Counted from the first letter of the stretch, positions 39,815-49,732 are shown. The stretch: DNA of 64,000 bases from Pasteurellaceae bacterium Orientalotternb1 (GCA_011455275.1 CP015028.1:1462911-1526910), one strand, 5' to 3'. Notes: a model not told the origin generated them from the sequence alone. Made by a program: numbers and translations.

Positions 39815-39832
39815 GGTGGGTCTTGACCCACC
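39815..39832. repeat. GGTGGGTC palindromic repeat, copy 1
   Basis: GGTGGGTCTTGACCCACC, a perfect palindrome apart from its centre, in the rseC-fadD gap. See findings for the family. Confidence 0.7.
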
Positions 39833-39857
39833 ATTTGCAAAATTTTATAAAAATCTG

Positions 39858-39866
39858 ACCGCTTGT
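39858..39866 (-). repeat. DNA uptake sequence
   Basis: Reverse ACCGCTTGT with full TTTTGCAAA extension; lies between two GGTGGGTC repeats. Confidence 0.78.
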
Positions 39867-39878
39867 TGTCACAACATT

Positions 39879-39897
39879 GGCGGGTCAAGCTCCACCC
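39879..39897. repeat. GGTGGGTC palindromic repeat, copy 2 (diverged)
   Basis: GGCGGGTCAAGCTCCACCC, a weaker copy of the same palindrome, next to the rseC stop. Confidence 0.6.
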
Positions 39898-39902
39898 GAC
39901 AT

Positions 39903-40331
39903 TTATATTTTCCGCACAAACACTGGCACAAACTCACTTTGTGTTTGTTGTGCAAGGCGTTTTTTTATCACAAAAAAAGTTGTTGCGGTGCAAATCAGCA
40001 TCAGTAACGCCACGATCAATTCATTTTCAATCCATTGAGAAAACAGCAAGCTACTGGCAATTACCACCAACAGCGGCAATAGATAAAGCCAAAATACACT
40101 GACCAACAGACTGCGTTCCGCTAAGCCTAATTCAATGCGATCGCCTGCTTTTAAAGGCTGATCGACCTTTAATTCAAACAGTGGAGCAAATTTTTCGCCT
40201 GCTAAGGCAGAGAGCGATGTTGTACCGCAGCTTGCCTGCCCTGCACAACCGCCGCAACCGCTTTTGGCTTGGCATTGCACCGTTGCAATGCCGTTGTGGT
40301 AGGTGATTACCGTGGCTTGTTCGATCATCAT
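39903..40331 (-). CDS. rseC: RseC-like SoxR-reducing-system membrane protein
   Basis: 142 residues. Cytoplasmic Cys-rich N-terminus (CQAKSGCGGCAGQASCG) followed by two membrane helices (LLVSVFWLYLLPLLVVIASSL and LIVALLMLICTATTFFV). RseC/MucC proteins take part in redox and sigma-E signalling. It overlaps rseB as ATGA, so the pair is coupled. Confidence 0.9.
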   Translation of the reverse strand: MMIEQATVITYHNGIATVQCQAKSGCGGCAGQASCGTTSLSALAGEKFAPLFELKVDQPLKAGDRIELGLAERSLLVSVFWLYLLPLLVVIASSLLFSQWIENELIVALLMLICTATTFFVIKKRLAQQTQSEFVPVFVRKI

Positions 40332-41329
40332 TGTGGCGACTTTCCTTCTTCGACAAGCGGTCGGTTTTGTGGATTATTTTGCAACTGCTTGATCTCTTGT
40401 ACGATATGGCTTGCTGATACCAACGGAATTTCGCCCACAATCACCACATCTTTATCGCCGATGGTTTGGCTGTAAATGCTGGTTTTACCTTGTCGCCAAA
40501 ATTGTTCGTTAAAAATCAAACCTTTATTCTGCACCAAATAGACCGAAAAGGAAAACAGACCATCGCTATACAGTTGGCTCTCAATCTCTTCGCTTCCCAT
40601 CAACATTTCAGATAATCGTTGTCGCCCGATGGCTAAGGGTTGAAAGCCTGCTGGCACCCAAGCAGGTTTCCAACTTAGCAGAGATTGTTCCTCACTCTGA
40701 CTTGGTTGAATAAGCGTAGGGAGAATCAGTGAGCTAATCGGCTCAACAATATTGAGCAACTGTTCATCGACAGTGCTCTGAACAACTCTAAATTGTTCTA
40801 ATATGTTACGATCACGATCCAATAAATCGCTTCTAAGCAGCAAATGGGTTTCTTCGTCGATCCAAAGTTCATATTGATAGCGGAAATCGTCCCGCGGCAT
40901 AATACGAATAATGCGGGCAATACGATCTGCGGTACGGGTTCGCCCTGCCTCCATAAAGTGATAATTTTTGAGTTGGTTGAAATCGGTATAAAGCACATTT
41001 GGCAGATCATCTAAAATGTGCGAACTAGGTAGGCTAAAGGGCTGGAATTCGCCAAAGTAACTGACACTATTATCACGTAAAATTATTTCTTCACGAGCAT
41101 TATCCAGTCGCAAAAGTTGGGCAAATTCCTTGCCTTGGTAATACGCATGGCGATAGCGGAGCGACTCTACATCCTCTCCTTGCTGAATAATATACAGCTG
41201 CTCGTAGTTGAGCTTTCGATGTGCTTCGGTCATGGCATTCAAATAAGCCAGCGGGCTATCAAGTGAAATCGCCCAACTCGAAGGTAAAAAAAGCCATAGG
41301 ACTAAAGCGAAATAAATAGATTTTTTCAT
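40328..41329 (-). CDS. rseB: Sigma-E regulatory periplasmic protein RseB
   Basis: 333 residues from the ATG at 41329. Signal peptide MKKSIYFALVLWLFLPSSWA. The LolA-like N-terminal lobe (LNYEQLYIIQQGEDVESLRYRH) and the C-terminal lobe (WVPAGFQPLAIGR) are recognisable. RseB shields anti-sigma RseA from proteolysis and senses lipid. rpoE and rseA, its usual upstream partners, are not here; a lipoprotein gene and cutC precede it. Confidence 0.9.
   Translation of the reverse strand: MKKSIYFALVLWLFLPSSWAISLDSPLAYLNAMTEAHRKLNYEQLYIIQQGEDVESLRYRHAYYQGKEFAQLLRLDNAREEIILRDNSVSYFGEFQPFSLPSSHILDDLPNVLYTDFNQLKNYHFMEAGRTRTADRIARIIRIMPRDDFRYQYELWIDEETHLLLRSDLLDRDRNILEQFRVVQSTVDEQLLNIVEPISSLILPTLIQPSQSEEQSLLSWKPAWVPAGFQPLAIGRQRLSEMLMGSEEIESQLYSDGLFSFSVYLVQNKGLIFNEQFWRQGKTSIYSQTIGDKDVVIVGEIPLVSASHIVQEIKQLQNNPQNRPLVEEGKSPQ
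40353..40361 (+). repeat. DNA uptake sequence inside rseB
   Basis: ACAAGCGGTCGG near the 3' end of rseB, encoding part of the Gln/Asn-rich C-terminus. Confidence 0.7.
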
Positions 41330-41395
41330 GGTATTTACGTTTTTTAACAAGCGGGCGGATTGTAACAAATTTTTACAAAAATGCCGAACAAACTG

Positions 41396-41404
41396 ACCGC
41401 TTGT
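41396..41404 (-). repeat. DNA uptake sequence
   Basis: Reverse ACCGCTTGT just after the lipoprotein gene; a near match AACAAGCGG facing it lies at about 41346. Confidence 0.72.
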
Positions 41405-41411
41405 TTACGCA

Positions 41412-41789
41412 TTACCAGCAAGAAAAACAGTGTCCGTAGCCCCAAAAGCCGTAATCTCGAGCAACATCATATTGTAATCGGCGGATTTCTTCTTGGTTTT
41501 TATAGTTTTGCCACGCTAATTTGTAGCAAGCTTGGAACATCGGACTGTTCACTTTTTCGGCATAACGTTGTTCAAAGGCTTTTTGGGCATTAACATCTCT
41601 CGCCGTTAAAGGCGGATTAAATTGTTGGTACATTAAATCTGCTGTTTCGGCATCGCATTGCTTGGCTAGCTCGACTTGGAGAGCCTGCTCTGCCCGCACT
41701 CGTTTGGCTTCTCTCGCCGCTTGTTGTTCGGGCGTTAAGGCACAAGCGGTCAGATTAGCGATACAAATTGCAATCAGTAATTTTTTCAT
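41412..41789 (-). CDS. Small lipoprotein of unknown function
   Basis: 125 residues. Lipoprotein signal MKKLLIAICIANLTAC (lipobox LTAC, Cys16), then an Ala/Glu/Arg helical stretch and a Tyr- and Trp-rich end (YGFWGYGHCFSCW). It overlaps the end of cutC by 35 bases, so it was probably co-transcribed with it. Family not recognised. Confidence 0.8.
   Translation of the reverse strand: MKKLLIAICIANLTACALTPEQQAAREAKRVRAEQALQVELAKQCDAETADLMYQQFNPPLTARDVNAQKAFEQRYAEKVNSPMFQACYKLAWQNYKNQEEIRRLQYDVARDYGFWGYGHCFSCW
41742..41750 (+). repeat. DNA uptake sequence inside the lipoprotein gene
   Basis: ACAAGCGGTCAGATTA falls exactly on the codons of the lipobox region (LTACAL). Confidence 0.7.
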
Positions 41790-42525
41790 TGATTTTTCCT
41801 ATTTTATCTAAAATTTGTTGAGCGAGATTGGCATCTAAGACATCAATTCGGCGATCTTGTTCGCCATTATTGCCCATTGCCGCAGGGCTGTTAGTTTGCA
41901 TTTCGCTAATGCGGAACCCTTTCGCCGAAAAGTGAATTTCAGGCACTTGCGTTTGGCGGAGAATCGCCTGCACATTGTGCGGATTTACCCCACAACCCGC
42001 CATAATTTGAAGGCGATTATCCGCTTGTTTCACTAAATTTTGCAACATTGCAATGCCATCAAACGCAGTTTTGGCTTGCCCTGAAGTCAAAATGCGATGG
42101 CAGCCGAGATCGATAAGCTGTTCCAAGGCGATATTTGGGTTACGGCACAAATCGAAAGCACGATGAAACGTGATTTGCATTCCGCCCGCTTGCTGAATAA
42201 AACGTTTGGTGGCAACGAGATCAATATCTGCCGATGGCGTTAACGCCCCGATGACGATATGTTGCACACCAAGGCTTTTGGCTAGTTCAATTTCCGCCAA
42301 CATTCCTTGGATTTCGCTTTCGCTGAACACAAAATCCCCCGCTCTCCCCCGCACCATCACCGCAAGGGGAACCGTTGAAATCGCTGCCGCTTGTTTCAGT
42401 AGCCCGTAATTAACGCTCAATCCGCCCAACGCTAAGGCGGAACAAAGCTCAATGCGGTCAATCGGCAAGCAGTTAGCGGTGATGACCGACTCTATATTAT
42501 CGACACAAATTTCAATTTTCGGCAT
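41755..42525 (-). CDS. cutC: CutC family protein
   Basis: 256 residues from the ATG at 42525 (MPKIEICVDNIESVITA), which aligns with E. coli CutC (248) and has an AAGGAAC site. TIM-barrel motifs: RIELCSALALGGLSVNYGLL, VMVRGRAGDF, ITFHRAFDL, RILTSGQAKTA, IMAGCGVNPHNV. Linked to copper tolerance in older work; its reaction is not settled. Confidence 0.93.
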   Translation of the reverse strand: MPKIEICVDNIESVITANCLPIDRIELCSALALGGLSVNYGLLKQAAAISTVPLAVMVRGRAGDFVFSESEIQGMLAEIELAKSLGVQHIVIGALTPSADIDLVATKRFIQQAGGMQITFHRAFDLCRNPNIALEQLIDLGCHRILTSGQAKTAFDGIAMLQNLVKQADNRLQIMAGCGVNPHNVQAILRQTQVPEIHFSAKGFRISEMQTNSPAAMGNNGEQDRRIDVLDANLAQQILDKIGKINEKITDCNLYR

Positions 42526-42557
42526 AAGATGTTCCTTTTGTTTCATTTGCAAAAAAT

Positions 42558-45416
42558 TCATCGGATCTGACCGCTTGTTGCTTCCGCAAACAACTGCCGC
42601 CATAATTTTTGCACGATCTGCCGTTCAGCAACAAATTCATTGGCACGGACAATCGATTCTTGGTTGAGCAAATTCAAGTGGTGAATTTGATTACGCAAGG
42701 TGGTGTAACAATTTTTCAGCACTTCGCCGTCTGCCACAGGTAGAATGCCCGACGCCATTGCACTGTCGAAAATGCGGACATTATCCGACCAAATCGCCAT
42801 TTGTGGATAGGCATTGGCGTGGTTTAGCACCAAAAACTGAGCGATAAATTCAATATCGGTAATGCCGCCTTGGTCAGTTTTGAGATGAAATTGTTCGGGG
42901 TTGTGTTGGCTTAAATGGGCGTACATTTTCTCCCGCATTTTGCAAATTTCTTCGGCTAACTGACCGCTTGTACGAGGCATTTCGAGAGTATCTCGACGGA
43001 TTTTTTCGAATTTTTCTCGCAATTCAGGGCTGCCATAAACGGCTCTGGCACGCACTAGGGCTTGGGATTCCCACGTCCAAGCGTCGTTTTGCTGATACTG
43101 TTCGTAGGCATTGAATGTGCTGACTAACAAGCCCGTTTCACCAGACGGTCGCAGCCGCATATCCACTTCATACAGCACGCCCGCACTGGTGTTCAGGTTG
43201 AAAATGCCGTTAATTTTTTGGGCTAATTTGAGATAAAACTGGTGACTGGAAATCGATTTTTTGCCGCCGATCGTTTCGCTCTGTTCAGGGGCGTTGTGTA
43301 GGAAAACCAAATCCAGATCGGAATGGTAGCCAAGTTCGATCCCGCCTAATTTGCCATAGCCGATCACCACAAAATCGGGGCTACCATTCGTTAAATGTTC
43401 TGGTGTGCCAAAACGGGCTGCGACCTGTTTCCACGCCAAATTGACCACAGCACCGATAATCGCTTCCGCAAGGTAGGTAAGGTGATCGCTGACTTTCATC
43501 ACTGGTAGCACGCCTAAAATATCGGCAGCGGCGATGTGCAAAATTTGGCTCTGCTTGAACTGGCGAAGTCCGTCAATCAAGGCTTCTTCATCATCTTCAG
43601 GGATCCGCATTAAATATTCTTGCAACGCATTCGGGTACTGCTCAAGCGGCACCACTTCACACACTCGGCTAGTCATCAACTCATCAAGTAACATCGGGTG
43701 ACGGGCAATTTGCTCGGCAATCATCATCGACTTGCCACACAAATTCAGTAGCTGCGGCAGAATTTGTTCTTTTTCGAATAACAGTTCCAAATAGGTGGTA
43801 CGCGTGGTGATTTTATCGACAACATTCAGCACTCTCGGCAGCAACGAAAGATAATTCGGTTGGCGAAAAACTTGATCAGCAATTTGCGGCAATAATTTTC
43901 GCAGCACCTCCCGCCCACGCACGCCAATGGAACGCTTCAGCCACTCATGAAAAGTATTGGAAAAAAGAGCAAAAATCGCCGCATAATCACCCGCTTGTGC
44001 AGGGTAATCCTGCAAACACGCCGCCAGTTCTTCTGGTGTGATTTGGTAATTCAACACATCTCGCCACGCTGCTAGCTGCGGGTTTTGTGGTGCTTCGCTT
44101 TCTTCGTCATCATCGCCAATCAGCTCGTTAAACACCGCTCTCACTTTGGTTTGATGTTCTGCCAGTGCCGTTAAAAACGCTTGCCAGTTGTCGCAATGGT
44201 TTGCCGTTGCCAATCGCAGCCGATCCGTGTCATTACTTGGCAATGTTTGGGTCTGTTGATCGTCAATCGCTTGTAGCACGTTTTCCGTATGACGTAAGAA
44301 TAGATAAGCGGCTCGCAGCTGTTCGACTTGCGTTTCACTTAACAAATTAAGCGATGCTAACTGCGGCAGCACCGCTAACAAACTCCGTTGTTGCAGAATT
44401 TTATCCCGCCCGCCTCGCATCAGTTGAAAGGCTTGCACGATAAATTCAATTTCACGAATGCCGCCCGCCCCGAGTTTGATGTTGTCCGTCAGCCCTCGCC
44501 GCAGCACTTCACGGCGGATTTTCTGCTTCATTTCTCGCAGGGATTGAATGGCACTGAAATCGAGATAACGGCGATAAATGAAAGGTCGCAACAATGATCG
44601 CAGATATTTATGGTCAGGGTTTTGCAGATCTTCGCCGAGAATTTTGGCTTTGATCATCGCATAACGCTCCCAATCCCGCCCTTGCTCTTGGTAATAAGTC
44701 TCCATCGCATCAAAACTCAGCACCAACGCCCCGCTGTCACCAAAAGGGCGAAGTCGCATATCGGTACGATACACAAAGCCATCAACGGTTGTTTCGTCCA
44801 AAGCTCGAATCAGCCGCTGCCCTAAGCGAGTGAAGAACTTGCTGTTTTCTATCGGCTTTCTCGCCCCCACGGTTTCGCCTACATCGGCATAGGTGAAAAT
44901 CAAGTCGATGTCAGACGAAAAATTCAGCTCCCGTCCGCCCAGTTTACCCATTCCTAAAATCAACAACTGTTGTGGCTCACCTTGTGCATTGACGGGCGTG
45001 CCATATTCCCCACAAAGCCGCTGATAGAGCCAATCTCGAGCAGATAGAATTAGGCTTTCCGCCAAATCCGACAACTGTTCAAAAATCTGCTGCGGTGTGG
45101 CGAGATCGCTCGATTGCAAAAAACTTAGGGTTGCCATTTCCCGATGGCGAAACTGGCGTAACGCTTTCTGCAAATCGTCTTCACTTTCCACCTTAGAAAG
45201 CACCGCTTGTAAACGTGCTGAATAGTGATCACAGTCCGCAATCGTAGGCGTTTTTTCCAACCATTGTTGCAATAAATCGGGCTGCTTTGCTAACTGTTTA
45301 GCAACAAAATCGGACATTGCTATCGCTTTCACAAGCGGTGGGATTTGGGGAGAATTTTGCAAATCGGCAGAAAGGGAATGGGCTTGCAGCAGATGAGAAA
45401 GGGTTTGCATAATCAC
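42558..45416 (-). CDS. glnE: Glutamine synthetase adenylyltransferase/adenylyl-removing enzyme
   Basis: 952 residues (E. coli 946). Two nucleotidyltransferase domains are visible: GMGKLGGRELNFSSDIDLIF near residue 150 (deadenylylating half) and GYGKLGGIELGYHSDLDLVFL near 690 (adenylylating half), each followed by VDMRLRP-like blocks. Adjusts glutamine synthetase activity to nitrogen supply. An ATG two codons in (45410) is a possible alternative start. Confidence 0.97.
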   Translation of the reverse strand: MIMQTLSHLLQAHSLSADLQNSPQIPPLVKAIAMSDFVAKQLAKQPDLLQQWLEKTPTIADCDHYSARLQAVLSKVESEDDLQKALRQFRHREMATLSFLQSSDLATPQQIFEQLSDLAESLILSARDWLYQRLCGEYGTPVNAQGEPQQLLILGMGKLGGRELNFSSDIDLIFTYADVGETVGARKPIENSKFFTRLGQRLIRALDETTVDGFVYRTDMRLRPFGDSGALVLSFDAMETYYQEQGRDWERYAMIKAKILGEDLQNPDHKYLRSLLRPFIYRRYLDFSAIQSLREMKQKIRREVLRRGLTDNIKLGAGGIREIEFIVQAFQLMRGGRDKILQQRSLLAVLPQLASLNLLSETQVEQLRAAYLFLRHTENVLQAIDDQQTQTLPSNDTDRLRLATANHCDNWQAFLTALAEHQTKVRAVFNELIGDDDEESEAPQNPQLAAWRDVLNYQITPEELAACLQDYPAQAGDYAAIFALFSNTFHEWLKRSIGVRGREVLRKLLPQIADQVFRQPNYLSLLPRVLNVVDKITTRTTYLELLFEKEQILPQLLNLCGKSMMIAEQIARHPMLLDELMTSRVCEVVPLEQYPNALQEYLMRIPEDDEEALIDGLRQFKQSQILHIAAADILGVLPVMKVSDHLTYLAEAIIGAVVNLAWKQVAARFGTPEHLTNGSPDFVVIGYGKLGGIELGYHSDLDLVFLHNAPEQSETIGGKKSISSHQFYLKLAQKINGIFNLNTSAGVLYEVDMRLRPSGETGLLVSTFNAYEQYQQNDAWTWESQALVRARAVYGSPELREKFEKIRRDTLEMPRTSGQLAEEICKMREKMYAHLSQHNPEQFHLKTDQGGITDIEFIAQFLVLNHANAYPQMAIWSDNVRIFDSAMASGILPVADGEVLKNCYTTLRNQIHHLNLLNQESIVRANEFVAERQIVQKLWRQLFAEATSGQIR
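42570..42578 (-). repeat. DNA uptake sequence
   Basis: Reverse ACCGCTTGT at the 3' end of glnE, with TTTTGCAAA reaching into the gap to cutC. Confidence 0.78.
42963..42971 (-). repeat. DNA uptake sequence inside glnE
   Basis: Reverse ACCGCTTGT in coding sequence, with TTTTGCAAA about 18 bases away (encodes RTSGQLAEEICKM). Confidence 0.7.
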
Positions 45417-45474
45417 TCCGATAAAAAAGGGTGGAATGATAGCACTGGTATCTAAACAAGTGCTTTGGTATTAA

Positions 45475-45501
45475 ATAACACTCGTCACAGACGAGCGTTA
45501 T
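45475..45501. terminator. Hairpin between YciI gene and glnE
   Basis: ATAACACTCGT / ACGAGCGTTAT, 11-bp stem with one mismatch and a 5-base loop. It could end the yci transcript. No strong U run on the minus strand. Confidence 0.5.
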
Positions 45502-45585
45502 CGTGAAATTAAAGGGATACTTGCAAAATTTTATTAGAAACTGACCGCTTGCAAGCCCCTTTCTTGGCTAATGCGGGACAGAATG

Positions 45586-45882
45586 TTAAAATACTTTCTT
45601 AAACGGTTTGACGATCACTTCGCCATAAACACCTGCTTCAACATATGGATCTTGGCTTGCCCACTGTTTTGCGGCATCTAATGAATCGAATTTTGCGATA
45701 ACCGTTGAACCTGTAAAGCCAGCTTCGCCTGGGTTTTCATCGTCAATCGCAGGGTTTGGACCTGCGGTGAGAAGGCGATCTTCTGCTTGTAACTGCTTTA
45801 AACGCTCAAGGTGTTTTTCACGCACCGCAAGGCGTTTTTCAAGAGTATTGGGAATATCTTGGGCAAAAATGACATAGTACAT
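45586..45882 (-). CDS. YciI family protein
   Basis: 98 residues from the ATG at 45882 (AAGGAG upstream). Begins [28 protein letters not shown], with the conserved His and the later [17 protein letters not shown] block of YciI. Ferredoxin-like fold with a His/Asp pair. Follows yciA by 10 bp, so it belongs to the yci cluster. Biochemical role unclear. Confidence 0.92.
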   Translation of the reverse strand: MYYVIFAQDIPNTLEKRLAVREKHLERLKQLQAEDRLLTAGPNPAIDDENPGEAGFTGSTVIAKFDSLDAAKQWASQDPYVEAGVYGEVIVKPFKKVF

Positions 45883-45892
45883 ATGTGGCTCC

Positions 45893-46336
45893 TTATGCTT
45901 CAAGTTCCGCTAAAATAGCGTCTAATTCAGGGTTGTTTTCACGAGGAATTGGGCGTGGGCGTCCGCTTTTGTCAATTGCTACAAAGGTAAATAACGCTTC
46001 GGTTACGCAGAAACGCTCTTTGCCACCGTCGGCTACTTTTTTGATCCAAACTTCGACTTTGACCTGCAAAGAAGTACGTCCTACTTTGGTGCATTTGCCA
46101 TAGCAGCAAACGACATCCCCCACAGAAACAGGGCGTAAAAATGCCATACTATCTACCGAAACGGTGACAACACGTCCGTGAGCAAGTTCTTTAGCTAAAA
46201 TTGCCCCGCCCATATCCATTTGCGACATAATCCAACCGCCGAAAATATCGCCATTAGCGTTGGTATCGGACGGCATCGCTAAAGTGCGTAAAATCAATGA
46301 GCCTGACGGACTGCGTGGCTCTACTTTATTTTCCAT
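45893..46336 (-). CDS. yciA: Acyl-CoA thioesterase YciA
   Basis: 147-residue hot-dog thioesterase. Core motif [36 protein letters not shown] contains the catalytic Asp region and the CoA contacts, as in H. influenzae YciA. Overlaps yciB by 11 bases. Confidence 0.95.
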   Translation of the reverse strand: MENKVEPRSPSGSLILRTLAMPSDTNANGDIFGGWIMSQMDMGGAILAKELAHGRVVTVSVDSMAFLRPVSVGDVVCCYGKCTKVGRTSLQVKVEVWIKKVADGGKERFCVTEALFTFVAIDKSGRPRPIPRENNPELDAILAELEA

Positions 46337-46874
46337 TCGTTTCCTCTTGTTGTTTTAAGTGTGGGTAGAGATAAAATCCAGTGGCGATGACGGCGGCTAA
46401 ACTTAATCCTGTTAAGCCGAAAACTTTGAAGTTTGCCCACGCATCATCGGAGAAGAATTGGCTGATGACGATGTTGATCGCCATACAAATCAAAAAGAAA
46501 ATCGCCCAGCCGAGATTGAGCTTCGCCCAAACGTTTTCAGGCAATTTCAGTTCCTTGCCAAGTAACATTTGAATAAGTGGTTTGTGGAAGACAAATTGGC
46601 TGACGAGTAATACCACAGCGAAAAAAGCATTGATGATGGTGACTTTCCATTTGAGAAAAGCGAGATCGTTGAAATAAGCGGTTAATAAGCCGAAGAAAAC
46701 GACGGATACGCCCACAATCCATTGAGATTTTTCAATACGTTTATACAGTACTTGTAATGCGATAAACTGGATGATGGTTGCTACGACTAATACTAGGGCT
46801 GCTTCTTGCACCCCATAGGTTTTATAAACAATAAAAAAAAGAATAAGTGGAATAAATTCAAGTAGTTGCTTCAT
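46326..46874 (-). CDS. yciB: Inner-membrane protein YciB (septation protein A)
   Basis: 182 residues with five to six membrane helices. Begins [30 protein letters not shown] and has [16 protein letters not shown] and [10 protein letters not shown], typical of YciB/IspA. Affects cell envelope and division. Overlaps yciC by one base (TAATG type). Confidence 0.95.
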   Translation of the reverse strand: MKQLLEFIPLILFFIVYKTYGVQEAALVLVVATIIQFIALQVLYKRIEKSQWIVGVSVVFFGLLTAYFNDLAFLKWKVTIINAFFAVVLLVSQFVFHKPLIQMLLGKELKLPENVWAKLNLGWAIFFLICMAINIVISQFFSDDAWANFKVFGLTGLSLAAVIATGFYLYPHLKQQEETNGK

Positions 46875-47626
46875 TACAGACTCCGAGGTAATGAACGAAA
46901 AACTTGATAAAAACGGAAGCCAAAAATGACTAAAAATAAGGTTAATGCTGCACCAAAAACTTGCGAAATGATCAACCCCATTTCGCCATCAAGCAAATTA
47001 GCAATAAAATTGCTCAATAGACTTGGAACAAGATAGCTTAACACGCAGAATAGGAACAAAATTCGCATTTTACCGTGGCTGAGTTCCCACACAAATTTAA
47101 TGCTTTCACCCATTTTCTTCTGTGGTTCTTCAACCAAATACACATAAATCACTAAACAAAGTTTAACAAAAATGAAAATTCCAACGATCATCAACGGAAT
47201 CATCATAATTGATAAACTGCTGCCTTGAATCGCAACACCGCCTAATGCCACACTAAGAGAAAGCGGCATAACCATTAATAAAGTCAGTACCAACACAGGG
47301 AAAAAGTATTTCCCCACTCCGCCAAGATTTTGAGAGAAATGCTGATAATTGCCGTTGTTGATCGATTTGATGTTTAAAATGATCAAAATGTTGATGAACA
47401 CGCTGATCAGCCCCTGCATCACGGCAGGCATCAACCGAGCTTGCAAGGCTTTTTCCATCGCATCGGGCGATTGCAATTCTGCTGGAGAAAGTTGTGTTTG
47501 TGGCAACAAATAAAGCGTAGCGAGTTGTAAAATTAACAATAATAGAATAGCAAATAGACTAAATTGACGCTGGTTTCGCATAAAATTCCAGCTATCTTGC
47601 AATAACTGAGCAAAATTAATCGGCAT
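46874..47626 (-). CDS. yciC: YciC family (UPF0259) membrane protein
   Basis: 250 residues, six helices, no polar catalytic motifs. Begins [19 protein letters not shown]. In E. coli YciB and YciC genes lie together and affect envelope integrity; here they form one operon with yciA and yciI. First gene of that operon, AAGGAT site. Confidence 0.9.
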   Translation of the reverse strand: MPINFAQLLQDSWNFMRNQRQFSLFAILLLLILQLATLYLLPQTQLSPAELQSPDAMEKALQARLMPAVMQGLISVFINILIILNIKSINNGNYQHFSQNLGGVGKYFFPVLVLTLLMVMPLSLSVALGGVAIQGSSLSIMMIPLMIVGIFIFVKLCLVIYVYLVEEPQKKMGESIKFVWELSHGKMRILFLFCVLSYLVPSLLSNFIANLLDGEMGLIISQVFGAALTLFLVIFGFRFYQVFRSLPRSL

Positions 47627-47750
47627 TGAATTATCCTTTCATTTAGAACAAAAAATTCGTAAAAGTATAGCAACAGTTGCTTGATTTCGCTATTGTAGAT
47701 TTTTGTCAGTTCGTTACAATGCAGAAAAATTTTGCCTGATAGGAAAAACT

Positions 47751-48185
47751 ATGTACAACACGCTGCAAGCGGGACAACATTATCTCAATACCTTCCCCAA
47801 TCAGAAAAAACTTAACCTGTTTTTGCCTGATTATCGCTTAATTCGTTTAGTCAAGTTTTCCGCAAAAGTAATGCCTGCTTTTGCTTGTTTTGCTGTTATT
47901 TGGCAATATTTCTTTTCCGATCCAGAACAAGCGATTACTGCGAATTCGACACTCACCGCATTATTTGCACTTAGCATTCCATTTCAAGGACTTTATTGGC
48001 TAGGCAGACGTGCAAAATCACCACTTCCGCTCTCCTTATTAGAATGGTATGAAACACTCCGCCAGAAATTGATTAGCGAACAACATAATATCGCCGATCA
48101 AGCGGTGCCTTCCTATCAAGATTTTGCCAATTTATTGCAACTTGCCGAAAAAACTTGGGGCAATCAATATTTTGATGAGCTGTAA
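47751..48185 (+). CDS. yfbV: YfbV family (UPF0208) membrane protein
   Basis: 144 residues from the ATG at 47751 (TAGGAAAA upstream); a longer frame to 47703 has no ribosome site. Begins MYNTLQAGQHYLNTFP; two membrane helices near residues 43-63 and 68-85. YfbV in E. coli insulates the ter macrodomain from the chromosome. Single gene, divergent from yciC. Confidence 0.92.
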   Translation: MYNTLQAGQHYLNTFPNQKKLNLFLPDYRLIRLVKFSAKVMPAFACFAVIWQYFFSDPEQAITANSTLTALFALSIPFQGLYWLGRRAKSPLPLSLLEWYETLRQKLISEQHNIADQAVPSYQDFANLLQLAEKTWGNQYFDEL

Positions 48186-48210
48186 CACGCGGTCAGATTC
48201 GCAGAAAAAT

Positions 48211-49716
48211 TTACGACGCAATAACTAAAGACAAACCAAGTGGTGAAAGCAGTTTTTGCTCTTCTTTAAGATCGTCTAAGATCAGCGGATTTTCACTTAA
48301 GAATGTGTCATTAAAAGCCAATGTCCAGTTGGTGGATTCGATTGTGAGAGACAGGGATGCTGGTAATGCCGTTGCTTGACGAGATCGATTTAACAACACC
48401 GACAAACGAAACAGTCGTAGCAAAGTGAGAATATCACGATGTTGGAAACGTGTTGTGCCCCGCAGTTCGCTCTTCTTAAATCCATTTAAATGGAACCGCA
48501 TCAACAAGGCGAGTAAATGTTGTTGTTCAGTGTCAAAACCAGGTAACTCGCTGTTGGCAATGATATACGCAGAATGGCGATGCACACCTTTATGGTTAAT
48601 ACTGATGCCCACTTCATGCAATAATGCTGCCCACATTAATAATGAACGCAACTCTTTGATTTGACGTTTATTTTTCCACGTATGCACTTGTTCAAACAGT
48701 CGTAATGCCGTTTGCTTTACTCGTTGTGCTTGTTGTTGATCAATATCATATTGCTCGGCAAAGGCTTCTGCCGTACGTTGGCGAATATCACCCACTTGAA
48801 AACGCTGCTCCCAACCATACATCACACCTTCACGCAATGCACCGTCAGAATATCGCATAGATTGAATATGAAAGGTATGGAATAACGCTAGTAAAATGGC
48901 AATGCCTGGCACTAGCACATCTGCTCGTTCTTCTAGCAAACCTTTTAACTGAATATGTTTTAAATTGCTAAATTGTAAACAGCTTTCTAAGAGAGATTGC
49001 AATTGAGCTTCGGTAATCACGCCGTCATAGCCGTTAGCCGTGAGTACCTTGCTGACCGTTTTAATCGTGCCTGATGAACCAAATACATATTTCCAACCCA
49101 GTTTGCGGTATTCCCAGCCAAGATCTTCAATCTTTTCCATAGCGGTACGATAAGCGGAATCAAATCGCTCACGAGTGAGTTCGCCATTCGGGAAAAATCG
49201 TTTCGCAAAACTGACACAGCCCATATGTCGACTTTCTGCACGAATTGGGATAAATCCTTCGCCAATCGACATTTCGGTTGAACCGCCACCTATATCCACC
49301 ACTAATTTTTGCCCTTTTTGAGCCTGCGTATGGCTCACTCCAGCGTAAATGAGACGGGCTTCTTCTTGCCCTGTGATAATTTGAATAGGAAATGGGAACA
49401 CTTTTTCTGCTTGTGCGATAAATTCACCATTATTCACCGCTCGGCGTAAGGTGTAGGTGCCGACAACTTTAACATTTTCTGGTGAAAACCCTTGTAATCG
49501 CTTGGCAAATAAGCCCAAACACGCTACGCCACGCTCAATCGCTTCTTGGCTCAATAAGTTATTTTCATCTAAGCCTTCTGCTAGGCGAACTCGTCTTTTT
49601 AAGCGAGAAAGCACTTGAATTGAGCCATTCACAATACGAGCCACAATCATATGAAAGCTATTCGATCCTAAATCGATCGCCGCAAATTCACGGGGGGGAT
49701 TAAATTCAGATGACAT
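48211..49716 (-). CDS. ppx: Exopolyphosphatase / guanosine pentaphosphatase
   Basis: 501 residues, ASKHA-fold phosphatase. Phosphate loops AAIDLGSNSFHMIVARI (residue 12) and VVDIGGGSTEMS (residue 142), catalytic Glu in ITGQEEARLIY, and an HD-like domain later (LLHEVGISINHKGVHRHSAYII). Splits polyphosphate or pppGpp; Ppx and GppA cannot be told apart here, though length favours Ppx. Confidence 0.93.
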   Translation of the reverse strand: MSSEFNPPREFAAIDLGSNSFHMIVARIVNGSIQVLSRLKRRVRLAEGLDENNLLSQEAIERGVACLGLFAKRLQGFSPENVKVVGTYTLRRAVNNGEFIAQAEKVFPFPIQIITGQEEARLIYAGVSHTQAQKGQKLVVDIGGGSTEMSIGEGFIPIRAESRHMGCVSFAKRFFPNGELTRERFDSAYRTAMEKIEDLGWEYRKLGWKYVFGSSGTIKTVSKVLTANGYDGVITEAQLQSLLESCLQFSNLKHIQLKGLLEERADVLVPGIAILLALFHTFHIQSMRYSDGALREGVMYGWEQRFQVGDIRQRTAEAFAEQYDIDQQQAQRVKQTALRLFEQVHTWKNKRQIKELRSLLMWAALLHEVGISINHKGVHRHSAYIIANSELPGFDTEQQHLLALLMRFHLNGFKKSELRGTTRFQHRDILTLLRLFRLSVLLNRSRQATALPASLSLTIESTNWTLAFNDTFLSENPLILDDLKEEQKLLSPLGLSLVIAS

Positions 49717-49732
49717 AGTGGCTCCTTCGGTT

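Noticed and set aside
45417-45464. AGCACT...AGTGCT hairpin upstream of glnE
   Set aside because: Only six pairs with a 12-base loop; too weak to call regulatory.
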